From contig JBFGLT010000004.1 of the NCBI GenBank assembly GCA_041576015.1, forward strand, positions 1 through 50,656: a stretch of 50,656 nt of DNA, written 5' to 3'. Shown piece after piece: positions 1 through 7,732 of this stretch. The first letter of the stretch is position 1, and every line of letters begins with the position of its first letter. Both the position numbers and the translations under genes were made by a program. Source of the DNA: JABDIY01 sp041576015 (GTDB taxonomy: Bacteria; Actinomycetota; Acidimicrobiia; Acidimicrobiales; SZUA-35). The notes under the pieces are model-generated. The model did no database searches. It was not told the origin of the DNA and saw only the letters and a program-made list of their open reading frames with translations.

Positions 1-797
1 GCCGATCGTCGAGAGCTGGGCAACTGCGCCAGCATGCGCTGGGCGATCAGGCGGACCGACTTGGCTCGGCCATCGAGGGCCTGCTCGAGGAGCGCCTCGT
101 CGGCCGGCGTCAGCGATGCCTCCAGGACCTCGAGGAGCTGGGCGCGACCGGCCGCCTTCTGATTGGCCCACTCGTCGGCAATCAACCGGCGAGCGCGGCC
201 GGGTTCGGTCCGAGCGACGGCGGCGATCACCGCCCGCCGCTGGGTCACGTCGAGTTCGTCCCAGCTGTCGAGATCGGCCGTCGGCGGGTTCTCATCACCG
301 GCCAGCGGCTCGTGCCAGGCGCTCCAGCGTTCGGGCCGGCAGCTGACCATCCATCGTCCCCGCTCACCGATGATCCGAACGGCCGCATCCGTCGTGTGCT
401 GGTCGCGTCCGAGCAGCGCCGCAAAGGCATCGAGCACAGCCACGAGGTGCGTGTCGGGCAGGCGGAACCGAGCGGCGTCGCACTGGCGAACCCAGTGGCG
501 CAGGAGCTCGTCGTCGCGCCCCGGTAGCGACGCCGCACCGATCAAGAGATCCAGAAGTTGTACAGGCCGGGCGGGGGCTGCGGGCCGGGAGTCCCGAGCC
601 GCCGGTTCGGTCCGCCGGTCGGCGACCGGGAAACGGACACCTGCTCGACGCTGCACGCCCAGGAGGGCGGCGGCGTGCAGGACGGCTGACTCCCCGGAGC
701 CGCAGGACCGCCCAGCCGCGTCGAACCCGTCCAGCGGGCGGCGGGCCGTTCCGACCAGGGCGGTTGCCCGAAGCGTCTCCCAATCCGCTGCCGTCAC
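1..797 (-). CDS. DUF5691 family protein, 3' end cut by window edge
   Basis: The reading frame is open from a GTG at 797 to the left edge, about 265 residues, and continues beyond the window. The GTG overlaps the TGA of the upstream SWIM gene (GTGA, 4 nt), so the two are translationally coupled. The N-terminus has the LVGTARRPL motif and the middle has IIGERGRWM, both typical of DUF5691. The last part is helical and HEAT-like. DUF5691 proteins usually sit in operons with a SWIM zinc-finger protein, a MoxR-type AAA ATPase and a VWA protein. The role is unknown; a conflict or stress function has been proposed for such operons. No catalytic residues can be named. Confidence 0.8.
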   Translation of the reverse strand, partial: MTAADWETLRATALVGTARRPLDGFDAAGRSCGSGESAVLHAAALLGVQRRAGVRFPVADRRTEPAARDSRPAAPARPVQLLDLLIGAASLPGRDDELLRHWVRQCDAARFRLPDTHLVAVLDAFAALLGRDQHTTDAAVRIIGERGRWMVSCRPERWSAWHEPLAGDENPPTADLDSWDELDVTQRRAVIAAVARTEPGRARRLIADEWANQKAAGRAQLLEVLEASLTPADEALLEQALDGRAKSVRLIAQRMLAQLPSSRRS

Positions 798-2119
798 GGT
801 GCGAGCAGGTCCGTTCCTGTGTCGAGGGTCAGCGGACGGAACGCATCGTCCTCCATCTCGCCGAAGACGCGGGACGGCTGTCCGCCGGTGACGGCCAGCC
901 ACTGCTCGGCTGGGACGTCCGCCGCCAGAGGGAACGAGTGTCCCTCGGCGTCGACGGCGCCGGCGCCGGTGCCGGTCGGTGAGGGTTCGATCGCCAGGTG
1001 GTCGATGATGCAGGGCACCCGGTCCACCCACGGGTCCTCGGCCAGCCACATCGCCCGGTCGGCGAGAGCGCCGGAAATCGTGGTTCCGGCCGGCAACGAC
1101 GTGATACGACCGGTCGGATCCGGTTCGGCGGCGAACAGGCTGCGCTGAACCCCCGAACCGGGGTAGTGGGCGAGCGGAGTGTCGATCACCGTGCCCACCA
1201 CCTGAGCGACACGCAGGGCGCCGCCGACCGACGCGAAATCGAGGATCAGCGCATCGGCGGACGTCCCGGCGCCCCGCAGCCAGGTGCGCTGCTGTTGAAG
1301 GCGGCCCGACTCGGTGCGGTGAACCCCGAGGACCATCCACCGGTCGGTGTGATGGGGACCGGCCAGCACGTCCTCGGTCGGGACAGGCCAGCCGAGGAAC
1401 GCGCGCACGTTGGCGGCGTCGTTGGGATCGAGCCGATCGAGCCGGCTCCACGCTCGTACAGCGGTAAACCAGCGGCCCACCTCGCCGAGGAGGAGATCGG
1501 CCCATCGCTCCGTGGCGTGGATCCGGCCGCCCATGTCCCGGACCCGCTCGGCCAGACCCGGCAGCTGGGCGTCAACCAGCCGGCTGGCGGCGGTGTCCCA
1601 GTAGTCGTAACCCCGCTCCCGGGCGGCTGCCAGTCCGTTGCGCACCAGATCGGTGAGCCACAGCTCGAAGTCGTCGCAGCCGGCAGCCATCGCCGCCAGT
1701 CGTTGCTCCCGCCGTCGGGCCTTGGCTTCGGGATCGGCCGGTTCGCTCGAGTCCGGCGACCGCGCCGCGACGGTGCCGGCGGTTCTTCGGTCCCGATCGG
1801 CCTTCCATTCACCGGCGAAAACGGCCGGGTCGGCGGCGTCGGCGACGGCGCCGTTCCCCTGGACCCACAGGAGCAGCAGAGCCAAGCCGTGCTTGCAGGG
1901 GAACTTCCGGCTCGGGCAGGTGCACTTGAAGGCTGGGCTGGTGAGGTCGACGGTGACCTGGTAGGCCGAACTGCCACTCCCCTGGCACTTGCCCCACACG
2001 AGCACGTCGGTGCTCCCGGTGTCGCTCCACGGACCGGCACGGGCGAGCCGCCTCGCCGCCACGATGGATTTCTGGTCGGGCGCCACCTTCTCGACCTGCT
2101 GCATCGTCCACCGGGCCAC
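794..2119 (-). CDS. SWIM zinc-finger domain protein
   Basis: The protein has 441 residues. A SWIM zinc-binding motif lies near residues 64-75 (CTCPSRKFPCKH, the CxC...CxH pattern), followed by a hydrophobic helix. The start reads MARWTMQQVEKVAPD, which is usual for bacterial SWIM proteins of this operon type, whose N-terminal part ends in PCKHGLALLL. The rest is a mixed region with several Trp and Arg residues and no known enzyme motif. It is the upstream partner of the DUF5691 gene, with a 4-nt overlap. SWIM domains bind zinc and often nucleic acid or protein; the target here is unknown. Family assignment is firm, function is not. Confidence 0.85.
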   Translation of the reverse strand: MARWTMQQVEKVAPDQKSIVAARRLARAGPWSDTGSTDVLVWGKCQGSGSSAYQVTVDLTSPAFKCTCPSRKFPCKHGLALLLLWVQGNGAVADAADPAVFAGEWKADRDRRTAGTVAARSPDSSEPADPEAKARRREQRLAAMAAGCDDFELWLTDLVRNGLAAARERGYDYWDTAASRLVDAQLPGLAERVRDMGGRIHATERWADLLLGEVGRWFTAVRAWSRLDRLDPNDAANVRAFLGWPVPTEDVLAGPHHTDRWMVLGVHRTESGRLQQQRTWLRGAGTSADALILDFASVGGALRVAQVVGTVIDTPLAHYPGSGVQRSLFAAEPDPTGRITSLPAGTTISGALADRAMWLAEDPWVDRVPCIIDHLAIEPSPTGTGAGAVDAEGHSFPLAADVPAEQWLAVTGGQPSRVFGEMEDDAFRPLTLDTGTDLLAP

Positions 2120-2206
2120 ACAGCAGTATCGACATGCCGCGACCCTCGCTCAACCCTTTTCGTTGGGTTCGGCGGCGGGGTCGCGGTGACTCACCGACCG
2201 TGCCGG

Positions 2207-2362
2207 TCAGTCGGCGTAGGCGAACTCGTCGGCCAGTAGCTCCGCTGCGTTCTCCCAGACCCGGAGATCGATGTCGTAGTCGACCTCTTGCACGGGCGTT
2301 GGGGGTGGCTTGACCACCGCATCGAGGATCCATCGCCACAGCCGACCGGTCGGGTTCTCCAT
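2207..2362 (-). CDS. Small hypothetical protein (51 aa)
   Basis: A 51-residue frame starting MENPTGRLWRWILDAV and ending in an acidic, aromatic tail (ADEFAYAD). The ATG at 2362 has GGGGCG just upstream on the minus strand. The frame stays open upstream to 2494, but the extra 44 residues are low in conserved-looking content. An amphipathic tryptophan-rich helix near residues 8-18 could associate with membrane. No family is recognised. It lies upstream of the SWIM gene on the same strand, with an 87-base gap. It could be a real small protein or chance; coding style (balanced acids, long helix) favours real. Confidence 0.45.
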   Translation of the reverse strand: MENPTGRLWRWILDAVVKPPPTPVQEVDYDIDLRVWENAAELLADEFAYAD

Positions 2363-2532
2363 CACGCCCCATCCGACGTCGCGGCGGCGCATTGGTCGCG
2401 AGATTCCGGGGACGGCGACATCGTGCTCCTGCGCCGAGGCGGTGTTCTCCGTAGGCGGCCCAGCTTGACCGGATCGGTGCGAGCAGCGCATCATCGAGAT
2501 GAACCTCCGCCCATCCCGCCACCGAGGATCTC

Positions 2533-2985
2533 ATGCCTGTCACCCACCAACCCGTCACCGACCACGCCCTGGATTCCGCCCGCGCCCGGCGGATCAGCGT
2601 CAAACAGGCGCTGTCCGAGGTCGAGATCGCCGCCGCCGCCCCGTCGGCAAGCCCGGATTGGCGGCTCGAGCTCGACGAGGCGCTCGGCAACCTCCGGATG
2701 GCCTTCGAGCAGCATGTCGTCGATGTCGAGGCGCCCGACGGGCTCATCAGCGAGATCATCGCCACCGCCCCCCGGCTCTCGCCCAAGGCCGACCGGCTGC
2801 GCGACGAGCACGCCACGCTCACGGCCCTCATCGACAACCTGGTGGCTGCGGCAAGGATGGCGACCGCCGCCAGCGAGCTCCGCAACGAGATCCTCGACGT
2901 GCTCGTGGCCATCGCCCGCCATCGCCAGCTCGGAGCCGATCTGGTCTACGAGGCCTACGAGGTCGACATCGGCGGCCAGTCCTAG
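2533..2985 (+). CDS. Hemerythrin-like helical protein
   Basis: A 150-residue, almost wholly helical protein. GAGGA lies just upstream of the ATG. From residue 43 the layout resembles hemerythrin HHE proteins: a first helix with H61, a second with DEH at 91-93, and a last with ARHR at 128-131 followed by DLVYEAYEVDIGG. Not all canonical iron ligands are evident, so it may have lost the di-iron site or be a divergent relative. Residues 1-40 are a loosely ordered N-terminal extension. It stands alone, about 180 bases before the VOC gene, with a dispersed repeat in the gap. Function is not assigned. Confidence 0.6.
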   Translation: MPVTHQPVTDHALDSARARRISVKQALSEVEIAAAAPSASPDWRLELDEALGNLRMAFEQHVVDVEAPDGLISEIIATAPRLSPKADRLRDEHATLTALIDNLVAAARMATAASELRNEILDVLVAIARHRQLGADLVYEAYEVDIGGQS

Positions 2986-3067
2986 CTCCCTCGAAGCGAC
3001 ACTGGGTGGCCGCGAGATCTGTCCTCGCTCGCCGTCGGCCGGCGGATCCTCCAGTTCTAGCGTGACC

Positions 3068-3103
3068 GGCTGCCAACCCACCGAGATGGCCGATCCGGCT
3101 GCC
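3068..3103 (-). repeat. Dispersed 36-nt intergenic element, copy C
   Basis: Read on the minus strand, GGCAGCC opens the element and TTGGCAGCC closes it; the two GCAGCC cores are exactly 29 nt apart. It shares about 28 of 36 positions with the copy at 21091-21126. It lies in the gap between the hemerythrin-like gene and the VOC gene, about 80 nt after the stop of the former. There is no coding explanation for the similarity. Confidence 0.7.
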
Positions 3104-3166
3104 AGCACGGCTGCGGATGACAAAGCGGGTGTCGTCGCGCGACCATGGGGCCGAGGAGGAACTGCC

Positions 3167-3631
3167 ATGTCCAAGACCGATCCGATTCCAGCTGGTTACC
3201 CGCACGTGAACCCCAACCTCTGCGTCGACGGCGCCGGCGATGCCATCGAGTTCTACACCGGGGTGTTCGGGTTCACCGAGCGAATGCGGATGGAAGGGCC
3301 CCCGGGCAAGGTGGCCCACTGCGAACTTCAGCTGGGCGACTCCATCGTCATGGTGGCCGACGAATTCCCCGACATGGGGTTCTTCGCACCGCCGAAGTAT
3401 GGCGGGTCGCCGCAGTCGCTCATGATCTACGTACCCGACGTCGACGCGGTCCACCAGGCGGCTCTCGATGCCGGCGCCACGTCGGTCCGGGAGCCGGAGA
3501 ACCAGTTCTACGGGGATCGCTCGGCCACGGTGAAGGACCCGTGGGGTCACAGCTGGACCCTCGCTACCCACGTCGAGGACGTCAGCCCCGAGGAGATGGA
3601 ACGCCGCATGGCCGCCTGGGGCGGCGGCTGA
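3167..3631 (+). CDS. VOC (glyoxalase/PhnB-like) family protein
   Basis: A 154-residue single-domain VOC protein starting at the ATG at 3167, preceded by GAGGAGGA with good spacing. The fold signature is clear: HVNPNLCVDGAGDAIEFYTGVFG at the N-terminus, a LQLGDSIVMVADE strand pair, VDAVHQAALDAGAT in the second half, and the final DPWGHSWTLATH followed by EDVSPEEMERRM. This ending is typical of the PhnB-like (YP_glyoxalase) subgroup. VOC members include metal enzymes and drug-binding proteins. The substrate cannot be read from sequence. It is convergent with the MFS gene that ends 35 bases later. Confidence 0.85.
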   Translation: MSKTDPIPAGYPHVNPNLCVDGAGDAIEFYTGVFGFTERMRMEGPPGKVAHCELQLGDSIVMVADEFPDMGFFAPPKYGGSPQSLMIYVPDVDAVHQAALDAGATSVREPENQFYGDRSATVKDPWGHSWTLATHVEDVSPEEMERRMAAWGGG

Positions 3632-3665
3632 CCCGGCCCCGCCGGCAGCTAGGTGCGTACGCGGG

Positions 3666-4943
3666 TCAGGCCACGGGTTCGGGGGCGAGATCGGCGGTTC
3701 GGGCGATGTGATCGAGGGGACGCCACAGCAGCGCCAGGACGAACACCGTGCCGACGAAGCCGAACCAATACGGGCCCGTGACCCCTACGGCGCCCGCCAG
3801 AACCGCTCCGATCGCCGCCCCGACGACCAGGCCGGCCTGTAGCCCGATGTTGTAGACCGAGCTGACTCGGCCCTGGAACTCGAGCGGCACCGAACCCTGG
3901 CGAATGCTGCTCGACGTCGTACCCCACATCGACACGTGGACCCCGAAGAGGAACATCACGACGAAGGCGACGATCGGCGTCGTGGTGGTGGCGAGAACCA
4001 GATGCGTGGCAGCCTCGACGAGCAGACCGATACGCATGATCGACACGACGCCGATGCGAGCTTCGGTCCTCCGGTACAGCGCCGTGCCCACCACCCCACC
4101 GACTGCTGACATCGAAACGAGGAGGCCGAACCCGGTCTCGGACAGGCCGAGCCGTTCGATCGAGAGCACCACGAGCACCGAGAACGATCCGCCGAAGGTG
4201 ATGTTGAAGAAGAAGATGGCCAGGGCGAGGGTGCGGACCGGCGGGTGGCCGAAGAGCCAGCGAACACCGTCGGCGATCTCCTGGCGGGGCGATCGAGTCG
4301 AGGTGCCACCGACCGCATCGGTCGCGGACGAGAAGACGATGCGCTGCACCACGGCCGCTGCGAGCGCAGCGGTGGCCGCCTGGCCGGCGAACGGAATCCA
4401 CATGCCGACGGTGAAGAGGAACGCGCCGACCGGCGGCCCAACGAGCTGGTTGAGTGTGAACTGGCCGAACATCAGGCGGGAGTTGCCGAGCGTCAGTTCC
4501 GACTTCGCCACCAGCATCGGCAGCATCGTGCTCGACGTGATGTCAGCGAACACCTCGGCCACGCCGAGCACGAACAGCGCAGCGAAGATGATCGGGACGT
4601 TCACCTGTCCGGTGCCGATCGTGACGGCGAAGACGCAGAGCACCACCGCCCGAGCGGAGTTGGCGAGTCCGATGACCCGTCGACGGTCGAGCCGGTCGGC
4701 GATGACGCCGGCGTGGAGCGCGAACAGGACCCACGGCAGCCGGGCCAGCATCCAGGCTGTACCTACGAGTGTCACATCGCCGGTTTCGGCCTCGATCAGC
4801 AGCGGTCCGGCGGCGAGCGCGACACCATCGCCGAGATTGCTCAGCCATTGCGACCCGATGAGCCACCGGAAACCGTCGCCGAGTCGCGCCGGTGCCAGGG
4901 CCTCAGCCACTCGGTTGCCCATGGCGCAAACGCTAGCGGTCAT
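3666..4943 (-). CDS. MFS transporter, EntS-like exporter family
   Basis: The protein has 425 residues and about 12 predicted membrane segments. The N-terminal half has WLSNLGDGVALAAGPLL and the loop ADRLDRRRVIGLAN, which matches the MFS motif-A region of the MFS_3 family (enterobactin-exporter EntS type, drug and siderophore efflux). The second half contains QGRVSSVYNIGLQAG, a motif shared by this family between segments 10 and 11. An inner ATG at 4922 could also serve, but GGGGCGGG lies ahead of the ATG at 4943. It is monocistronic by position. The 5' flank holds an inverted pair of a dispersed repeat. The substrate is unknown. Confidence 0.88.
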   Translation of the reverse strand: MTASVCAMGNRVAEALAPARLGDGFRWLIGSQWLSNLGDGVALAAGPLLIEAETGDVTLVGTAWMLARLPWVLFALHAGVIADRLDRRRVIGLANSARAVVLCVFAVTIGTGQVNVPIIFAALFVLGVAEVFADITSSTMLPMLVAKSELTLGNSRLMFGQFTLNQLVGPPVGAFLFTVGMWIPFAGQAATAALAAAVVQRIVFSSATDAVGGTSTRSPRQEIADGVRWLFGHPPVRTLALAIFFFNITFGGSFSVLVVLSIERLGLSETGFGLLVSMSAVGGVVGTALYRRTEARIGVVSIMRIGLLVEAATHLVLATTTTPIVAFVVMFLFGVHVSMWGTTSSSIRQGSVPLEFQGRVSSVYNIGLQAGLVVGAAIGAVLAGAVGVTGPYWFGFVGTVFVLALLWRPLDHIARTADLAPEPVA

Positions 4944-4980
4944 GGTCGTACCCGCCCCTGACCGCCAAAGCCCCCTGCCG

Positions 4981-5016
4981 GGCAGCCAATTCGGTCAATC
5001 CTGGCGACTAGCAGCC
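4981..5016 (+). repeat. Dispersed 36-nt intergenic element, copy A-prime (inverted partner)
   Basis: On the plus strand this segment begins GGCAGCCAATTCGGTCA and ends in GCAGCC; the two GCAGCC cores are 29 nt apart, as in the other copies. It agrees with the 21091-21126 copy at about 24 of 36 positions, mostly in the two half sites. It faces copy A (5041-5076), so the two make a head-to-head pair in the 5' flank of the MFS gene. Confidence 0.55.
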
Positions 5017-5040
5017 AGGGCCGCCGGTTCCGACGCGCCC

Positions 5041-5076
5041 GGCTGTCAATGGGGGGATTTGACGGATCTAGCTGCC
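5041..5076 (-). repeat. Dispersed 36-nt intergenic element, copy A
   Basis: Read on the minus strand it begins GGCAGCTAGATCCGTCA and ends TTGACAGCC, with the same 29-nt period between half sites. It matches the 21091-21126 copy at 28 of 36 positions, including a 9-nt block AGATCCGTC. It lies 30 nt downstream of the GerW-like gene stop and about 100 nt upstream of the MFS start. Confidence 0.7.
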
Positions 5077-5106
5077 ACGAGAGTCAGCCGGGTGGCGTGG
5101 GGGTGA

Positions 5107-5469
5107 TCAGTGGCGGCGCACCAGGATCAGCGTCACGCACACGGCGATGATCCCGGCCAGGATCTGGCCGCCCTTGGCGAGGCGGTTGACGTCGACGGCC
5201 GGTTTCCATTCGACCCCTTCGGCGTTTACCTCATAGACACCCACCGGCACGGCGCCCATGCCGAATCCGCTGCCGAAACCGCCGCCACCTTTGTCGTCGT
5301 CGCCACCCCCACCGCCGGCACCACCACCGACGCGAGCCACGGGGATGATCGTCCGGTCGCCTACCTGATAGGCCTCCCCGAACACGCCGCGCACCGAGAG
5401 CATCTTGCGGGTCTCGGCCATGCTGTCGGACACGACCTCGCCGGCCCGATCCATCGATTCTGTTGTCAT
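5107..5469 (-). CDS. GerW/YtfJ family protein with C-terminal membrane helix
   Basis: The protein has 120 residues from the ATG at 5469, which has GGAGG at ideal distance; an upstream in-frame start at 5544 would add 25 unlikely residues. It shows the Spore_YtfJ/GerW pattern: MLSVRGVFGEAYQVGDRTIIPVARV, a glycine-rich loop, then GAVPVGVYEVNAEGVEWKP. A hydrophobic helix (about residues 98-116) ending in RRH anchors the C-terminus. GerW proteins act in spore germination in Bacillus, but homologues are common in non-sporulating actinobacteria, where the role is not settled. The poly-Gly/Asp loop near residues 51-65 is low complexity. Confidence 0.85.
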   Translation of the reverse strand: MTTESMDRAGEVVSDSMAETRKMLSVRGVFGEAYQVGDRTIIPVARVGGGAGGGGGDDDKGGGGFGSGFGMGAVPVGVYEVNAEGVEWKPAVDVNRLAKGGQILAGIIAVCVTLILVRRH

Positions 5470-5565
5470 CACTGCCTCCGATCTTTCGCTCCCGAACCTA
5501 GGGCGCAACAGGAGGCACCGGCTAGGGGCAATGGCCACCTTCACCGGGGGACTACGGGGGGTGAC

Positions 5566-5829
5566 CTAACCGCCCTCCTCCGCGGTGGACGTGTCAGCCG
5601 GAGCCGGTTCCTCGGCGGGCGGGTCCGACTCAGCGGGTGCCTCCTGCCCATCGGAGGCCTCCGCAGGTGCATCCTGTTCGGTGGGCGCGGGCTGCGAATC
5701 GCCACCGTCCCGGAGGGCGGGAATGACAACCGCCACGATCACGGCGGCCATGACGCCCCCGACCACGGTGATGACGAGTCTCGCGAAGAAATCCCCCCAC
5801 CACCTCCGCCCTTCCCTCGGCCTGTCCAT
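5566..5829 (-). CDS. Small membrane protein with acidic Pro/Ala tail
   Basis: From the ATG at 5829 (TAGGA 8 nt upstream) the product has 87 residues. A short basic stretch MDRPREGRRWWGDFFAR is followed by one membrane helix (VVGGVMAAVIVAVVIPAL) and a disordered tail rich in Glu, Ala and Pro. In-frame GTG and ATG codons up to 5859 are alternative starts. The layout suggests a type II single-pass protein with the tail outside. No family is recognised. It precedes the GerW-like gene on the same strand, about 100 bases away. Confidence 0.55.
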   Translation of the reverse strand: MDRPREGRRWWGDFFARLVITVVGGVMAAVIVAVVIPALRDGGDSQPAPTEQDAPAEASDGQEAPAESDPPAEEPAPADTSTAEEGG

Positions 5830-5981
5830 CGCGCACATCCTACCCAGCATCACCGGCACCCGACCCGCAGCGATCGGTCGAATGCGGGCTCACAGAGGAG
5901 CGGCGCGAACAGGAACAATGCCGCCGAAGGAGCGACTACTCGGGCCAGGTGTGACAAATGTCGCCGGCCCGGCCCGAAGCA

Positions 5982-6965
5982 TCAACGACCGACGTGGACC
6001 AGTGGGGTCTGCGCGGTGGGCCTCGGAGCGAGTCGGTCGAGATGCGCCAGGATTCCGGGAGCCATCAGCGCCAGGGGCAACCCCCACGAGAGCACGTACC
6101 GGGTGAGCTGGCCGTCGAAGCCGCCGGCGCTCATGTTGACCAGGATCGACGCCATCCAACCGGCTGCGTAGCCGACGGCGAGGCGGATTGCGGCGCTCTG
6201 ATCACGTTGAGCGTGTAGGTCGTAGAGCTCTCGTCGATCGAGGGCGATCGGTGCATCCTGTCCCTCGGCCATCAGAAGGCCGATCCGGGGGGTGACCCCC
6301 AGTGCGAAGAGCATGAACCCGAGCATCCAGAGCTGCCGCTCGCCCACCGCCGGGCTCCCGGCCACCAGCTCCAAGGTTGGGTAGGTCAACAGTGCGGTTG
6401 CGACTATGGTGCTCCACTGGCTGGAACGGCGGGCGAATGAGGTCCGGCGCAGCTGATCGCCGATCAACGCACCGGTCACGCCGCCGACGCCGGTCGACGC
6501 CAGCAGAACGAGCACCGCAGTGCTGTCCAGCAGTCCCTGTTCGGTCCCGTAGGTCTGGATCTCGAGGTAGCGCCACACGACTCGACCGACAGCTGTCCCG
6601 GCGATGGAGCCGAAGGCAACTGCCCCACTGGCCAGCACCGACGCAGGACGGCGCGAGCCGGTCACGCTGGCCAGCGCGCTGGCGGCGACGATCGCACCGA
6701 TCGGGATGCACAGGTTGAACAGGAGCGGCCGCCAGATCAGGCTTCGGTCAGCCGACGGCTCGGCCAGGACCGGGCCGAGATCGTTACCGATGACGACGAC
6801 CCCGAACCCGGTGACGATGGCGGTGACGAGGGCCAGCGCAGCGACCGTCGCCGGCGAGGTCCGGGGAGCTCCCCAAAGGGCGCTGCGCGCAGCGTTCTTG
6901 TTCACATGCAGTGCATCGACCCGATCTTCGACGGCCTTGAGAAGCTTTGACCCAGGCCGGGGCAC
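5982..6965 (-). CDS. Polytopic membrane protein, unknown function
   Basis: The protein has 327 residues from a GTG at 6965. After a basic N-terminal helix (residues 1-25) there are about seven hydrophobic segments, for example TVAALALVTAIVTGFGVVVI, AVLVLLASTGVGGVTGALI and YVLSWGLPLALMAPGILA. No transporter or enzyme motif is visible. The charged loop between segments 5 and 6 (AEGQDAPIALDRRELYDLHA) could be a cytoplasmic linker. It is flanked by small hypothetical genes and not tightly linked to them. Confidence 0.6.
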   Translation of the reverse strand: MPRPGSKLLKAVEDRVDALHVNKNAARSALWGAPRTSPATVAALALVTAIVTGFGVVVIGNDLGPVLAEPSADRSLIWRPLLFNLCIPIGAIVAASALASVTGSRRPASVLASGAVAFGSIAGTAVGRVVWRYLEIQTYGTEQGLLDSTAVLVLLASTGVGGVTGALIGDQLRRTSFARRSSQWSTIVATALLTYPTLELVAGSPAVGERQLWMLGFMLFALGVTPRIGLLMAEGQDAPIALDRRELYDLHAQRDQSAAIRLAVGYAAGWMASILVNMSAGGFDGQLTRYVLSWGLPLALMAPGILAHLDRLAPRPTAQTPLVHVGR

Positions 6966-6998
6966 CGCAGCAGGAGTGCGTCAGCGGCGGAGCCTCGA

Positions 6999-7232
6999 TC
7001 AGTCCGGGACCTCGATGAGTTGGGCGAACTGCACGCCGATCAGATCGTTGTCACCGCCGCTGATCGTGACGTAGCTGGAGTGGTCGGCGACCTGAAGGTC
7101 ACCGTTGAACAGCGTCTTGATCTCGGCCACCTGGAACCATCCCTTCTCGGCGTCGGGATTCCGGTTCACGATGTCGCCGACCTGGGCGTCGACGAGTCGT
7201 ACCTTGGCGGTCTTGATAATTCGTCGATGCAC
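6999..7232 (-). CDS. Small conserved-looking hypothetical protein (77 aa)
   Basis: It begins at a GTG at 7232 with AGGAGG 8 nt upstream, a strong ribosome site that decides the start. The sequence reads as a small beta-barrel: VRLVDAQVGDIVNRNPD, GWFQVAEIKTLFNGDLQVAD and a C-terminal VQFAQLIEVPD. This is the style of compact actinobacterial single-domain proteins. No catalytic motif is seen and I cannot name the family. It ends 33 bases upstream of the membrane protein start, on the same strand. Confidence 0.6.
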   Translation of the reverse strand: MHRRIIKTAKVRLVDAQVGDIVNRNPDAEKGWFQVAEIKTLFNGDLQVADHSSYVTISGGDNDLIGVQFAQLIEVPD

Positions 7233-7354
7233 CGTCGGCGCCTCCTGGCCATGCTGTCCGGTGCTGATCTATCGGCGTCTCGACCAGACGGGTTAGCGAC
7301 ACGACACGCGCCGACGGCGCGTCCAGTGTCACACCCTCCGGACATGATCGTGAC

Positions 7355-7690
7355 ATGAGCTTTCACTACGTCCCCGCCATCGACCTGGCCGACCGCCCGG
7401 ACACCCCCATCTTCTGCGTGACCTTGGCGTCGGGGCGAGCGGTCGAGGTAGCCGGGGCGGACTGCTACCAGCCCGAGGGGCCGCTCACCACCTTCTTCCT
7501 CAGCGGGTCCTCGTCCCGCACGATCGACGTCTGGAGTGAACGCGTGGCTTCGTTCCGCACCGGTGACATCGTGTCGATCCGACAGCGATCGCGCCCGGTG
7601 CCCCGTCACCCGTCGGCCCAGAACATCCGACACCGGGCGACCGCCGGCGATCCCGGTCACCGGCCGGCGCTGGCCGTGGTGCCGGCATGA
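7355..7690 (+). CDS. Hypothetical protein (111 aa)
   Basis: A frame of 111 residues, divergent from the small gene at 7232. The first 70 residues look structured: MSFHYVPAIDLADRPDTPIFCVTLASGRAVEVAG-type strands, then TTFFLSGSSSRTIDVWSERVASF. The remaining 40 are Arg/Pro-rich and probably disordered. There is no strong ribosome site, only GATCGTGAC before the ATG. No family is recognised. It could be a barrel-like partner of the 77-residue protein, since both have VxxGDIV-like turns, but that is speculative. Confidence 0.5.
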   Translation: MSFHYVPAIDLADRPDTPIFCVTLASGRAVEVAGADCYQPEGPLTTFFLSGSSSRTIDVWSERVASFRTGDIVSIRQRSRPVPRHPSAQNIRHRATAGDPGHRPALAVVPA

Positions 7691-7732
7691 ACCGGCGCGG
7701 CGACGAGCGTCCGGCGCGGGGCTGTCTGGTGG

